This document shows, piece after piece, positions 37,021 through 49,193 of a stretch of 64,000 nucleotides of DNA. Within the stretch, counting starts at the first letter, position 1; every line of letters begins with the position of its first letter. The position numbers and the translations under genes are program-made. The DNA is from Anagrus nilaparvatae (Eukaryota; Arthropoda; Insecta; Hymenoptera; Mymaridae): contig JAKSXM010000007.1 in the NCBI GenBank assembly GCA_022575985.1, positions 58,930,501-58,994,500 on the forward strand, in the 5' to 3' direction. The notes beneath the pieces are model-generated. The model worked only from the letters and a program-made list of their open reading frames with translations, did no database searches and had not been told where the DNA came from.

Positions 37021-37194
37021 TTTAGTCACAATAAATGTTCAAAAAATAGTATTTTCATTATACGCTGCAAAAAAGATCTACTTTCTTACTTTCGGGCTAT
37101 CTTTTTTTCGCTTTTAATGAAAAATTATGTGTTGAACACGGAAAAAAATGTAGGAAATTTTACTTTCAATGCTGACAGACAACTGCATTGAAAG

Positions 37195-37719
37195 CCAAAT
37201 CCTATTTTTTTCCCTTGTTGAACAAATAGATATTTTTTTCCAAAACCAATAATAATCTCCCCTTAAAGTAAACTACCACTTCAAAAATACTAAAAATTTA
37301 TCGTGACGTTATGTTTTCAAATTAAATAACTAAAAAATATAAATTTACAAGTTTCCCATAATTCTTTTTGTATGGAGTATGACTATATTTTAAAAACATG
37401 TAGGTGACAACTGTCAATTGCCAAAACCATCAATTTGATACTGAATGTGAATAAAAATTTTAAAATTATTAAAAAGTACTCTTTAAATGTAAGAATTAGT
37501 CTAATAAAAGTGATTTTAACGATAAATTTATTTTTCTTAATATTTGGGATGCCTTGGGAGTCGTTGGGAGTCGCGATGATTGGAACCTTTCAAAACCCTT
37601 TTTAAGCCAATTAGAGTTTAATCAGATAATTTTTCTTACAATTGTACTTAAGTCCTTTTAACCGATTTACCAGAAGATTGCTTCTTAGATAACCAAACTA
37701 TTATTTTCAACTTTTTAGA
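37195..37719. other. Gene-free stretch
   Basis: AT-rich, nothing recognised. Around 37438 tgaatgtgaataaaaatttt is the reverse complement of text at about 34346-34365, so the 34.4-37.4 kb block may be one insertion bounded by that pair. Confidence 0.35.
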
Positions 37720-38133
37720 TAAAATTGGTGCAAGCTATTTGACTTCTCGTATTTTAAATATCCGACAATTCATAGCTAACAATCAGAAATCAAATCAGAA
37801 CTATAATTCAATAAATTTAATTATTAAATTTTCGTCCTCACAAGTTCGTAAGCTTGTCATAGATCTCAAGCGTCGTCATGGCAAGATAACATTTTAAGAT
37901 ATCTTAAATTTAGCTTTTTTATCTCATGTACAAGCAAATAAGAAAATATATTGTAATTATATTTTAAGTAATGAATTATACAGTGTATATCAGTGCGTCA
38001 AAAAGCATTTCCAGAATAATAAAGATGTATACGTGTATTCTTATGAAGGTGCCATTTTTGCGAAGCTAAAGGGTCAAACATCTGAACCTATCAAGCCAAC
38101 TACTGATCTTGAAAATTTATTCACCGTAATTTA
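37720..38133 (+). pseudogene. Decayed ORF1-like fragment of a non-LTR element (FP-type C-terminal domain)
   Basis: One frame reads KIGASYLTSRILNIRQFI, then IIKFSSSQVRKLVIDLKRR, one stop, then LSHVQANKKIYCNYILSNEL and KDVYVYSYEGAIFAKLKG, ending at a TAA near 38131. The pattern (IYxNxxLS, about 20 residues, a tyrosine-rich strand, then G-I/A-I-F) is what I associate with the C-terminal domain of insect retrotransposon ORF1 proteins that resemble baculovirus FP proteins. It has at least one internal stop and no start. The assignment rests on pattern memory only. Confidence 0.5.
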
Positions 38134-38139
38134 ATTAAT

Positions 38140-38650
38140 TTTTATTTTTACTTTTATTTTTATTTAAAAAACAAAAATTTACTTACTAAGAATTCAATTA
38201 AATCGATAACTAAATTATGATAATTTCTATAAAAATATTTCGATTCTTTTATCTATAAGTTTACAAGTGAAGTTTCAGTTTAATATCATTAATATTCTAA
38301 TTCAAGTATCTTATCTTTAACTTGCATTTGAATTTTCAATTTATTACTATATACATTTTAAATCTAGTTAATTATTTACTTTATATTTTTCTTTAAATTT
38401 AAACATTTAATTCAAAAAAAAATAATCAAATTATGATAAATATTCTATTTTATTATTATGTCTAGTATTATGTAAGTTTACAATGAATTTTTAGTGTGTA
38501 AATGAACACTTACTTTTATTTTTATTTTTATTTCAAAATTTATGTATAGAACAATTTAATTAAAAATCAATAATTAAATTATGATAATTTCAATAAATTA
38601 ATTTTTCGTTTCATGTATCTATACGTTTAAAAGTGAATTTTCAATTTATT
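38140..38650. repeat. Diverged tandem repeat, ~200-bp units
   Basis: Units containing aaattatgataatttc, tctata(c/a)gttta(c/a)aagtgaa and acttttatttttatttttat recur at about 38210, 38430 and 38560, and once more beyond the next palindrome at 39800-39870. That last unit shows the palindrome at 38653-39800 was inserted into this array. Confidence 0.65.
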
Positions 38651-38652
38651 AC

Positions 38653-39800
38653 TATATATGAGCAATTATTTTAAAAGTGCTACTTAATTTGAGCCTGGAA
38701 TCGTAATTTTTTTTTTTGAGGGCACATCGATATGACCCGTGTTTTCAGATAGTTTGAACCTTCAGAAAACCGAAAAAAATCGTGAACGAGAAATCGGCGA
38801 TAGGTGCCAAAAAGATTTTTTCACTTTTATGTCAAAAACCGTGTTTTCCGTATCTAAGCTACCCCAAATTTTTAAAATAACTTTTTAGGTAAATAAAATT
38901 TTAAAAAATCGATAAGAAAATCTGATTGCCAGGGAAAAACCACTCCAGAAGAAAAAAAAACTTATCTTTTTACAATGAAATTTAGCCAAGTTATTGTCAA
39001 TTTAAGATTTTGCTCAAATTCGTCTTAAAAAAGATTGAAATTTTATTGAAAAAAGCCTGTTTCTGAACTTTAAACATGCATTACTCGCTTGATTTTCATC
39101 GTAAAATAATAATTTTTTTTTTAAAATCGATTAATTTTTCCCTAATAATTCATTTTTTGGAGAAAAAAATCATTTTTATTGACCGAATTTCAATTTTTGG
39201 GTCAAAAGCCTTTGAAAACTGTAAGTAGCAAGATTTACTTAACGCAGTTTTTGATCTAAAAATTAAAATTTGGTCAATAAAAATGATTTTTTTCTTAAAG
39301 AAATGAATTGCCAGGAAAAAATTAATCGATTTAAAAAAAAAAATTATTATTTTACGATGAAAATCAAGCGAGTAATGCATGTTTAAAGTTCAGAAACAGG
39401 CTTTTTTTAATAAAATTTCAATATTTTTTAAGGCGAATTTGAGCAAAATCTTACATTGACGATAACTTTGCTAAATTTCATCGTAAAAAGAAGTTTTTTA
39501 TTCTTCTGGAGTGGTTTTTCCCTGGCAATCAGATTTTTTTATCTATGTTTAAAAATTTTATTTACCTAAAAAGTTATTTTAAAATTTTGGGGTAGCTCAG
39601 ATACGAAAAACATGGTTTTTGACATAAAAGTGAAAAAATCTTTTTGGCACCTATCGCCGATTTCTTGTTCACGATTTTTTTCGATTTTCTGAAGGTTCAA
39701 ACTATCTGAAAACACGGGTCATATCGATGTGCCCTCAAAAAAAAAAATTACGATTCCAGGCTCAAATTAAGTAGCACTTTTAAAATAACTGCTCATATAT
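38653..39800. mobile_element. Palindrome family F, complete copy (~1.15 kb, arms ~560 bp)
   Basis: tatatgagca...tttaaaagtgctacttaatt at the left and its reverse complement at the right; centre near 39227. The arms are near-identical, including cacatcgatatgacccgtgt and its inverted partner. It is flanked by two halves of a tandem repeat. Related palindromes occur in intron 2 of both Toll copies. Confidence 0.9.
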
Positions 39801-39886
39801 ATTATATTTTTCTTTAAATTTACAAGCGAATTTTCGATGTGTAAATCAACACTTATTTTAATTTTCAAAATTTAATTTTTAATGTA

Positions 39887-41303
39887 CCGTATAGGAGCCA
39901 GTTTTCGAACGTTTTGGCTTTCGATCAAATACACACAAATTAGCTTTTATATTAAAAAGCATGCATCATTTATCTAAAACCGAATTTTCTTATGAAACTA
40001 CAAACCCTAAGGAACTAATTTCTACGTTACCGATATTAAAAAACAACTTAAATTAATAAAAAAAATAAGAAAAATGCTCTCTTGTACAACCTTAGGAGAT
40101 TTTTCTCATCGTTTTCACCAAATCTCGTGTGTTATTAAAATCGAGTTTTAGGGATACCTACTCTATGCCGAATACTAAAAATGCTTTTAATTACGTTGTG
40201 ATGCTTTAATAAATAAAGTGAAAGGGTTATATTCACTTATTTATTGCATATTTATTTTAAATAGGTATATCGATAATCGAATCCGAACTTTTTTACACGT
40301 ATGGGTATTTTCGATATTTTCAGTTAAATGACACTTTTTTTAATTTAAACGATATTTATTTAATAATAATACACTAAATTTGTCATAATTACATTATTTA
40401 TACTATCTTTTATAATAATTAATAGAATATTTAATAAACTAACACACATAAACACAATTTAAAGTATTTATATACTTATGTATCACTTTGTTTATAACAC
40501 AATAAATGCTCGTAAATGCTTTGATTTTAATAAAAATTACGTATACACGCTTTGAAATGAAAAAAACCTTTATTTTAATATTAAAAATATATAAAAACTA
40601 TATTCCAACACTTTTTTCATAAAATTTATGTCGTTTTTACTTTTAAATACACAAATAATTAAACAGGTAAACGACCCCTATAGGGGTTATAATAAAGTCG
40701 CGCCCAAACTGAACGTATACAGCAGGTTGCTTACATAAGGCGCCTATTTTGTTTCCTTGAGTTTTAAAAACATTATATCAACTATTATCTTTCGTTAATT
40801 AAAATTAAAAAGTAAATTTTAATAAATAAATGTTTAAAATACATGATTATACAAGTGTGTAGTTCATCTGCTGTTTACTATATTTTACTCTTATTATAGG
40901 TATTTTATATTAAAAAAACAAGAAAAAAGAAGTGAAAAGGGAGTTAAGAAATAGGTATAGTTATACCTATAATAATTCTATTAAAACGAGCGCGATTTAA
41001 ACTTAGTTTTAACGATTTTCAAATTATCGAAAATTAATTTGATCAAAATGATACTATTATCAAAAATAGAATTTGCATTATCGAAATTACCTTACCTTGC
41101 ACACTTGTAATAAATATAAATTATTAATTACCCATCAATAAATTTGATATTTTTTTAATTGGGATAATAAAATATAGGATTTCCCTGATCAAATTCAACA
41201 ATATTTAACTCGAATTATTAATTTTAAGGTATATTTTTCAACAAATAAAGATACAGCTAGGTATAAAAAAGTGACTTCTGATCGAAAACCGGCTCCTATA
41301 CGG
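39887..41303. mobile_element. 1.42-kb DNA element with 22-bp terminal inverted repeats and TA duplication
   Basis: Left end CCGTATAGGAGCCAGTTTTC and right end GAAAACCGGCTCCTATACGG match at 21 of 22 positions and are flanked by TA on both sides (39885-39886, 41304-41305). The interior (1.37 kb) has no ORF of note, so this is a non-autonomous element. A TA duplication suggests a Tc1/mariner-type or related transposase in trans, but the terminal sequence is not one I can place. Confidence 0.75.
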
Positions 41304-41305
41304 TA

Positions 41306-41779
41306 TAACATAATGTATACTTAATTTTTTTTCTTTTAATGTTATATCATATTATTTTATTAATATTTTGAATTTGATTATATTATTTTTATACAATTTA
41401 TTATAAGTACTCATACGTAAATGTAATCAAATTAAATTATATTATATTATAAAAAACTGTAATACATTGTGCATCGGCCACGCCTGCGACAATTTTTTTC
41501 TAAATAAATAAATAAATAGAGTCGATTCTGGCCGAAAAAAATTATTTAACTTCCAAATGGGGATTTCGGAGTCCCGACTTTCGTTGCGGACCCTGAGTAT
41601 ATTTATGGATGAAAATTGCAATTTTTCACTCATCATAGCTTCAAGGAAAAACATTTTCTAATAAAGTTGTAAGGAACTTTTTTTCTTATAAACTGATCCT
41701 AAACATGATGTTTAGGGAAGGATATTTTTACCGACCAAGTTCTGAATTTTTTTCGTAAAAAAAATGAAAATAATTAGCT
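41306..41779. other. Spacer before duplication copy 2
   Basis: No gene. A 70-codon minus-strand frame at 41442-41654 is unsupported. Some weak similarity to copy 1 upstream text (aactgatcc(t)aaac) hints that the duplication may begin slightly earlier than 41,780. Confidence 0.35.
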
Positions 41780-42599
41780 AAAAAAGTTGCAAAAAGATAT
41801 AGTTAGATAGAATCCGAAGTGGGTATGCCTTGAATGTTATTATTATAATATCAATAAAAAATAAATATTTTGGATTTCCCCAGAACATATTATCAAACAT
41901 TAAACAGAGCGATAAAAATTATATCTATTTCTGTGTAAAGAAGTAATAATAATAACAAATTTATCGACAAAATTTTTTCCTTAAATCTAACATTCATATA
42001 TTAAATAATGTTTAGTACGTTTTATAGTAAAAACTAAATAAGAGGTACATTGAAATTTCGAATGAATTATTTAATTATTAAAATTTAATTAGTTAAATAG
42101 TAGTATTTACGTAAATTTATTTTGCTGATATAAATTAGTGGTTAAATATATATGCGTATTTAAAAAGATTTAAAAAATAATGATGTAAGTGAATTTAAAA
42201 ATAAATTTTTGGTTTCTCATAGAGGAACCATTTTTTTTAATTGTAAATAATATTTAATTTAAGTAAGAATTTTTAATTAAATTTTAAGATAAGGTAAATA
42301 TTATTATACACGCACGTTTTTATGCTGATAATATATAATTATGACTAATATTTTTTTGAATTTAAAAATAAGTGCCAGCTCATCTTTAACAGTGAAGGGC
42401 TCCAATAAGTAAAGGGGTCCAACACTGATACAGTATAATCGTAGAATCCCTCGAAAATTTGTATATTTGTAGAGCATGAAATCTACTGAAAATTCAATTT
42501 TAGGAGTAAATACTCGTAAAAGCAATCGTTCCGAAATATCTGCATTTAGTTTTTACGTATACAGTTGAAACAAAACTAAAATTGTTTATTATTTGGCAT

Positions 42600-43337
42600 T
42601 AATATTCAAGGGTTGCAAACCCTATTTGTCTCGAGTCAGAAATAGGAATAGGCGAAAGGTATTTGATCTGTTATAATTTACTAAAAAGGTTGTTAAAATA
42701 TAAAAGTATTTAGTTTTCGAGTAACTTGGCATTTTGCCCAAGAAGACTATTGCTCAGAATGACGTTAAACTACATTTTAGCTAATTTGTTAAGACCCAAT
42801 TTCCATAAAGCGAAGTCCTTTGAAAAAAGACACTGCCTTCATTTGATTTCAGTAATTTGTATTATTAAGTAAATAAAACAAAAAATTTATGATTAATTTA
42901 TTATTACATACAGTTTTATGATTACGTTAACAGATAATATCTTAAAAATATCTTATAAGCCGAATTTTAATAAAAATTGTATGTTCCGATAAGTAAAATA
43001 TTTTTTTCTTGGAAAGATTTTTTACTTATGCTTTTGGAAAGTCAGCGTAGTGGATCAAAGTTGATAAAAATTTATAAAAAATTCAATTCATGTAAAACCT
43101 GAAGTTTGTGGAAAAATAATCAAATTTTACTGAAAATTGGTATATTTTCATTTATTCGATGTTCAGAACTTTCTTTTTCAACACGACAAAATTTTTTCAA
43201 AGGACCTCTCTTTTTTTAAATTGGATTTGGATAAATTAGCTAAAATATAGTATAGCGTAATATAACAGAAATATATCTTTGATGTTTCCTATTCCTATTC
43301 CTGAACCGAGAAAAATAGGGATTGCAACCTGAGGGAA
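42600..43337. repeat. Foldback B, copy 2 (no nested MITEs)
   Basis: Same terminal wording as foldback B in copy 1 (tcaagggttgcaaaccctat ... aatagggattgcaacctgag), without the two younger insertions. The left arm is almost identical to copy 1 from about 15225/42540 to 15600/42900. Confidence 0.85.
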
Positions 43338-44071
43338 CAGTGTATATCTGAACAAACCAGTTTTCACGGTAACCGTCTGTAACGGTTGGGATTTTGACCG
43401 TTTTTAACAAAATCCAACGATCTCTAACAGTAACCGAGAGAAATTTTACTGTGCCATGGTAGGCCAAATCAATGTCTGGCCAAAAATTAATACCTCAGTC
43501 GTTTCAAACCGTAGGAAATGAATATATAAGGTACTGCCGTGTTGAACCGTGGGACAAGCTCACAAACATATCTTCCGTTTTTAACCATGAGGATAGTACT
43601 CAAGTCCCAACCGTTAGAGACAGTTGCCGTAAAAAACGGTTTTGTTCTCTCGGTTAGAAACGGTAGTTATGCTTGTAAGAATGTCCCACTTTTTAATACG
43701 GCAGGAACTTATATATCTATTTTTCTGCAGTTAGGAACGGCTGAGACATTAATTTTTACTATGCCTTGATTGTTGGCGGCAGACCTAACTTTATTTACAT
43801 TTGAACGTTTCAAAACAACAGACGTTTCATTGAGTACTATTCTCATGGTTAAAAACGGAGGATATGTTTATGAGCTTGTCCCATAGTTAAAAATGGCAGG
43901 AACTAATATTATATTTATTTTCCGACGGTTAGAAACGGCTGAGGCATTCGTTTTTGGAGGTACATTGATCAGTCCTACAAATAAAATTCCTCTCGGGTTC
44001 CGTTAAAAACGGACGAAATCCCAACCGTTAGTGACGGTTTGCAAGAAAAACGATTTTTTGGATAGGTACTG
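43338..44071. mobile_element. Foldback transposon with CAGTG ends, copy 2, 734 bp without nested insertions
   Basis: Ends cagtgtatatctgaac and ggataggtactg. Arms of about 250 bp carry the AACCGTC / GACGGTT motif series in opposite order. It ends 8 bp before the Toll copy 2 start codon at 44080, exactly as in copy 1, so it was in place before the duplication. Confidence 0.85.
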
Positions 44072-44079
44072 TACCTCCA

Positions 44080-47000
44080 ATGAACGCATTCAAGTTTAAA
44101 GTTTTTACCTTATCTTAAATTTAGATAACTTTTAAAATACTATATTTATATATATTAATATTTATTTTTTTAAGGTCAACTGTATTAAAATTTTATTTAA
44201 TCTGCTTTATAACTTTATGTTCAACATCAAATATATTCAATGCAGAAGCACATGCAAATGAAAATTTAGAAAATTTTGCATGTAAAAATAATACAAACTG
44301 TTCCTGTTATAAAAGAAACGAATATTTTTATAGGATTAAATGCAATAATGGTAGAATAACATTTTTAAGTAAAGATCTGGCTAGTGTTAATATTAACGCA
44401 ATATCAATTCAAAATCTTGGAGTACCTTTAAAAAATAATGATTTTTTAATATATCCTAAATTACAGGAAATTTATCTAAAAAATCTTAATTTGGGAAAAA
44501 TTGACGAAGATCTAATATATGGTATAAAAATAAATCTGATTTTAATTTGTATTCGACGATTTATTTTATAATTACTATCTAATTTGTTCCCGAATTAATA
44601 ACAAATTTTTTGAAGGTGCATTGATATGACTATTGTTTTCGGATAGATTGAACCTCCAGGAAACCGAAAAAACTCGTGAACAAGAAATTGGCCATAGGTG
44701 GCAAAGATTTTTCTACTTTTATGTAAAAAATCGCGTTTTTTATTCTGAGCTACCCAAAATTTTTAAAATAACTTTCTTTGTAAATAAAACTTTAATAAAT
44801 AGATGAAAAATTCGGATTTCCAGGGAAAAAATACTTTAAAAGAGAAAAAAAATTTTATTTTACTATCAGCCAAATTTTTATATTAAAATAAAAAATTTTT
44901 TTTCACGATTTTTTTTGGGTTCCTAAAGGTTTAAAAAACCTAAAAACAAGGGTCATATAGATATGCCTCAGAATTTTTTTTCCGATTTAGAGAAGAAATT
45001 AACAATTAAAAAATAAATCGTCATATTATGTATTTTATATAATTTTAAATTAATTATCTTTTTTTACATTTAAAGGTTTAGAAGAATTAAGTTATTTATC
45101 TTTAACTAATTCAAGTGTAATATTACCTATTGGATTTTTTAATTTTACAAACAATATTAGAATGTTATACCTTGATGAAAATAAAATAAAAATGTTGGAA
45201 CCAGGAATATTAGATCCTCTTATAATTCTTTCTTATTTAAAGCTGTCATTTAATAATTTAACAAAATTAAATAACGAAGTATTTAAAAAACTTAAGAATC
45301 TCGATACTTTATTATTAAATGATAATCAAATAATTTCTTTAGAAAATAATGTATTTAAAGAATTAAAAAAATTAAGAAATTTACATCTTGAAAATAATAA
45401 AATTTCCGAACTTCCAGAAAATATTTTTCAATATAATAAAAATATTGATATACTGCATTTAAAAAATAATCATTTAAAAGAATTGTCAAAAAATATATTT
45501 CTAAATCTTCCAAATTTATACGATCTTGATTTAAGTCAAAATGAATTCTACAATTTACCAAAAGGAATTTTCAGTAAATCAAATAAAATAGCTTATCTCG
45601 ATTTGTCTCAGAATTATTTAACATCAATTGACGAGTATGTACAATTATTATAGAAAATATTTTAATTTATAGATAGAAGCCAGTTTGTTAACTGTATAAT
45701 TTTTTTTACCAGTGCCTTCGCTTTGGCAAACGTGTATTTTTTGACTTCTTGATTGTTTTTAAATTTTGTGCTCAAAATATTGTTTAATTAGATGGTGTAA
45801 AAACGTCGGTTTTAAAGGTTGTAAACGAGATTGATAGGCAAATGGGGCTCAGTTATTGAATTAATGCATAGAACTTATTTATTATTTTTTTTAGTTGTCA
45901 GAGAATTAATATCTAATATTAACTGCACGCGAGCGTCTTTGAATATCGTGTGCTTGTAATTTTTTCACCTATTAGAGACTTTAAATAAATTTTTCGTTTC
46001 TATATTTCTTGTTGTCAACTATTAGTGAAGCTAATAGGTCATCTTTAGATTATATGATTGGGCAAAGTCTATAAAAATGTAAAAACTGATAAAGAAAATC
46101 TTGGTACAATTAACATTTCTGGCTTTTTAAAAATATTTAATTATATTTTTTTTCTTTAAATTTCAGGGATATGCTACATGGATTAACTTCTTTAAGAATA
46201 TTTTCAATAACAAATAATAAATTAAAATTTATTAGTTATAATACGTTTAAAGACATTAAAATTTTAGAATTAGCTGATTTTTCAATGAATAAATTATCAT
46301 TTGATAACATTTCTCATGATAATAATTCATTATCACCTTTTAATTATTGTAAATCATTACGATATTTAAATCTTTCGAATAATAAAATAAATAAAATTTT
46401 TATTGATTGGATTATTAATAATAATATGTATACACTTAAATTACAAAATAATTCATTTATTAATGTTGATGTAAGTAAGACAAGAAAAAAATTTTAATTT
46501 TACATTAAAGTCATTCTACATAAGAAGTTATACCCCGATCAGAATCAACCTCGGCATGTGGCGCGGCGTTATCTAAATTGTACCTAGTTCTATCTATCTG
46601 ATCGGGACGTTTGTCAGATCAATTCTTCCAATTAGACTTTTCTTTTTTATTAAATCTTTCAAATTTTTAGACTCTTGGTGTAAATCTGTCCAACGACTAA
46701 ACTAGGAGTTTCTAGTTAATTAATGGTTATTTTAATAATCGATTAATATATTTTCTTTTTTTTAATTTTTTGTAATAATTACCTAACAAGGGGAGTTCAA
46801 TACATTTGGAACACCAAATTACACCAAATGGTTGTGGATGAGTTTGTTATGTTGAAAAAACATGCCGTCTATTCTCTGTTCATTCCAATGGGTCAACTGG
46901 GCCTAGAAACGCAGGGCTCAATGTTATAAAATAAGGTTTTTTGGTAATTTTCAATATAACGCTACAACAACCCATGTTTACCAAAACACTTCTGGTTAGT

Positions 47001-49193
47001 TATTTTTAGGGTACAAGTGTCACCTTTCATACGCCATAAACCGCAATTTTTTATCACCAATTCTCTTATCACTATAGCCAATTAACCAAATGGTCATTTT
47101 TTGCTAAAAATGACCAATTTTTAAATAGTTAACAAATTTGTAATTTTTGACGAAAATAGGTTTTATAAGTCTCATAAAAATTCCACAAGCTTCAAATTTC
47201 CAAAAATTTTTTACTTATCTCACTTCCTTGATTCGTTTTTTAGAAACGGCTCTTCAAAGTTAACATTAAAAATGAGCTTTTTTAAAAAATCGTAAAATTG
47301 GGACTGTGACTTCAAATTATCATATCTGGTTAACAAATAATTTAAAAAGGGTAAAGTAAATAAGTATTGGAAACTTGAAGCTTGTACAAATTTTTTGAGA
47401 ACTATAAAACCCGTTTTTGTCAGAAATTACAAATTTGGCAGCAATTTGAAAATTGGTCATTTTTTGTAAAAAATGATCGTTTGGTTAATTGGCTATAGTG
47501 AGAATTAGTGATAATAAAATGCAGTTTACGGCGTTTGAAAGGTGACTCATTTTTAATGTTTATAACAAAAAAATGTGATCAACTAGAAATGTTTTGGTTA
47601 TTTTGCGAAATTTTTGCGTTTCATTAAAAATTACCAAAAAAACCCTATTTTATAACATTGAGCCCTGCGTTTCTAGGCCCAGAAGACCCATTGGAATGAA
47701 CGGAGGGTAGTCGGCATGTTTTTTAAAATATAACAAACTCATCCATAACCGTTTGATGTAATTTGGTGTTCCAAATGAATTGAACTCCCCTTGTAAGTCC
47801 AGAATATAATTTATCGCTAAATTTGACATCAGTTTTTCAAAATATTTTCACTGGATGGCTGCATTCCCTATTATGGCCAAAATCGGGAAAATCTAAATAT
47901 TTTCAATTCTTCACCCCTTAGAATGCTCAAAATTGGTTAAGAACTTAGTTTTTCAGTATGCGATAGATTAGGAAAAATCCTCTAGTGGCTAAATACACGG
48001 ATAAGAAAGCTGCACTGGATTAAAATCACTATTCATAAATTTTAATTTCCTACCAAAATAACAGTTTATTAAATAATTGTTTCAAATAATAAAAAATGGC
48101 AACAAAAAAAAATTTGGGTCTAATTTTGACAAATTTGCACCTAGAGGTCTAAAAATTTGAGGAATATATTTCAAGTTTAAGTTTATAAAAAAGTGCTACA
48201 AAAAAGCCTGATTAGGGGACTTGACCTAGCAACCATAAGATTTCTTATACTATATGAAATGACTTAATTATATATATTTAAATAAATATATTAATCATTT
48301 TTTTGTATTTCAGAATATAAACTTTACATTTTCATCAAAAACAATTAATGTAGAAATTATCGTTAGTAAAATATCTAATGAAATAATAACATTATTAAAA
48401 ACATTTGAATATAATTTTAATAAATCAATATCAATAAAAGTTAATTTTAAAAATCATAAAATTCAATGTAATTGTGGTATTTATGATTTTCTAAAATACG
48501 TTGATAAATTAAACAACACGTATTGCAAAAAATATATATTTGATGAATTAATTTGTAATGAGCCAAATTATTTAAATAACACTAAAATTTTAAATTCTGA
48601 TTACAAAAGTTTTACTTGCAATAATTTTGACTATAAATGTACAGAATATGATAAATGTTATTGTTTATTTAGACCATATGATAATACATTAATTGTTAAT
48701 TGTTCACATAGTAATCTTAAAAATTCACCAAAAATATTAAATATTGGAAATTCAACAAATATTGAATTACATTTGCAATCAAACGAAATCAAAGATTTTC
48801 CAAAATTTAATTATGAAGGCTATGATAAAGTTACATATTTAGATTTATCGAATAATTTTATTGAAAATTTTGATGATAATATTTTAAATTTCAATTTAAA
48901 AGTAAGTAAAATAAGTGAACGTTAAAATATGAGTCTGATTTTTTTTACTGAAACATATTAATAATTAATTAATTTTTTGTTTTAAGGAACTAAATTTATC
49001 GAATAACAGTATTTCATCATTTATAGATGCGAAGACAGTTATGAATTATTTTAGATCAATTGACAAATTAAATCTTGAAAATAATCCATGGAATTGTGAT
49101 TGTTCATTAATCGATCAATTATTAAAACATTTAAATGATAATATAGTAATTAAATTACGTAATATAACATGTTTTAAAAGGAAAATAATTTAA
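44080..49193 (+). CDS. Toll-like receptor, copy 2: open ectodomain-only frame (672 aa), no membrane span or TIR
   Basis: Exons 44080-44093, 44175-44521, 45076-45634, 46167-46470, 48314-48901 and 48987-49193 join in phase at the same places as copy 1, with GT-AG kept at every intron, giving 672 codons. Signal peptide, LRR block, both cysteine-cap sets and the final NPWNCDC cap are present. A 26-bp insertion (gaaaataatttaatatgttt plus taaaag), absent from copy 1, introduces a stop at 49191-49193, 27 residues after the cap cysteines begin. Coding text resumes briefly, then a retroelement breaks it at 49,253; no TIR follows. The predicted product is a secreted LRR protein. Exon 3 is nearly identical to copy 1, while the N-cap in exon 2 differs at many residues and has two extra codons. 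It is either a soluble decoy or competitor, or a young pseudogene; the sequence does not decide. Confidence 0.82.
44605..44985. repeat. Palindrome family F, short copy in Toll copy 2 intron 2
   Basis: ttgatatgactattgttttc at the left and aacaagggtcatatagatat at the right are inverted. The centre is reduced by deletion, giving arms of about 150 bp. It occupies the same site as the split copy in copy 1, so it predates the duplication. Confidence 0.8.
46786..47794. mobile_element. Palindromic element J (~1.0 kb, arms ~490 bp) in Toll copy 2 intron 4
   Basis: Ends acaaggggagttcaat(a) / (g)aattgaactccccttgt; centre near 47290. Long inverted blocks include ctaggcccag...cccattgg and ccctgcgtttctagg. 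Absent from intron 4 of copy 1, so it arrived after the duplication or was lost there. Non-coding. Confidence 0.9.

Noticed and set aside
36775..37191. 138-codon open frame as a gene
   Set aside because: Composition follows local base bias, no motif is recognisable, and it overlaps what looks like a retrotransposon 3' UTR.
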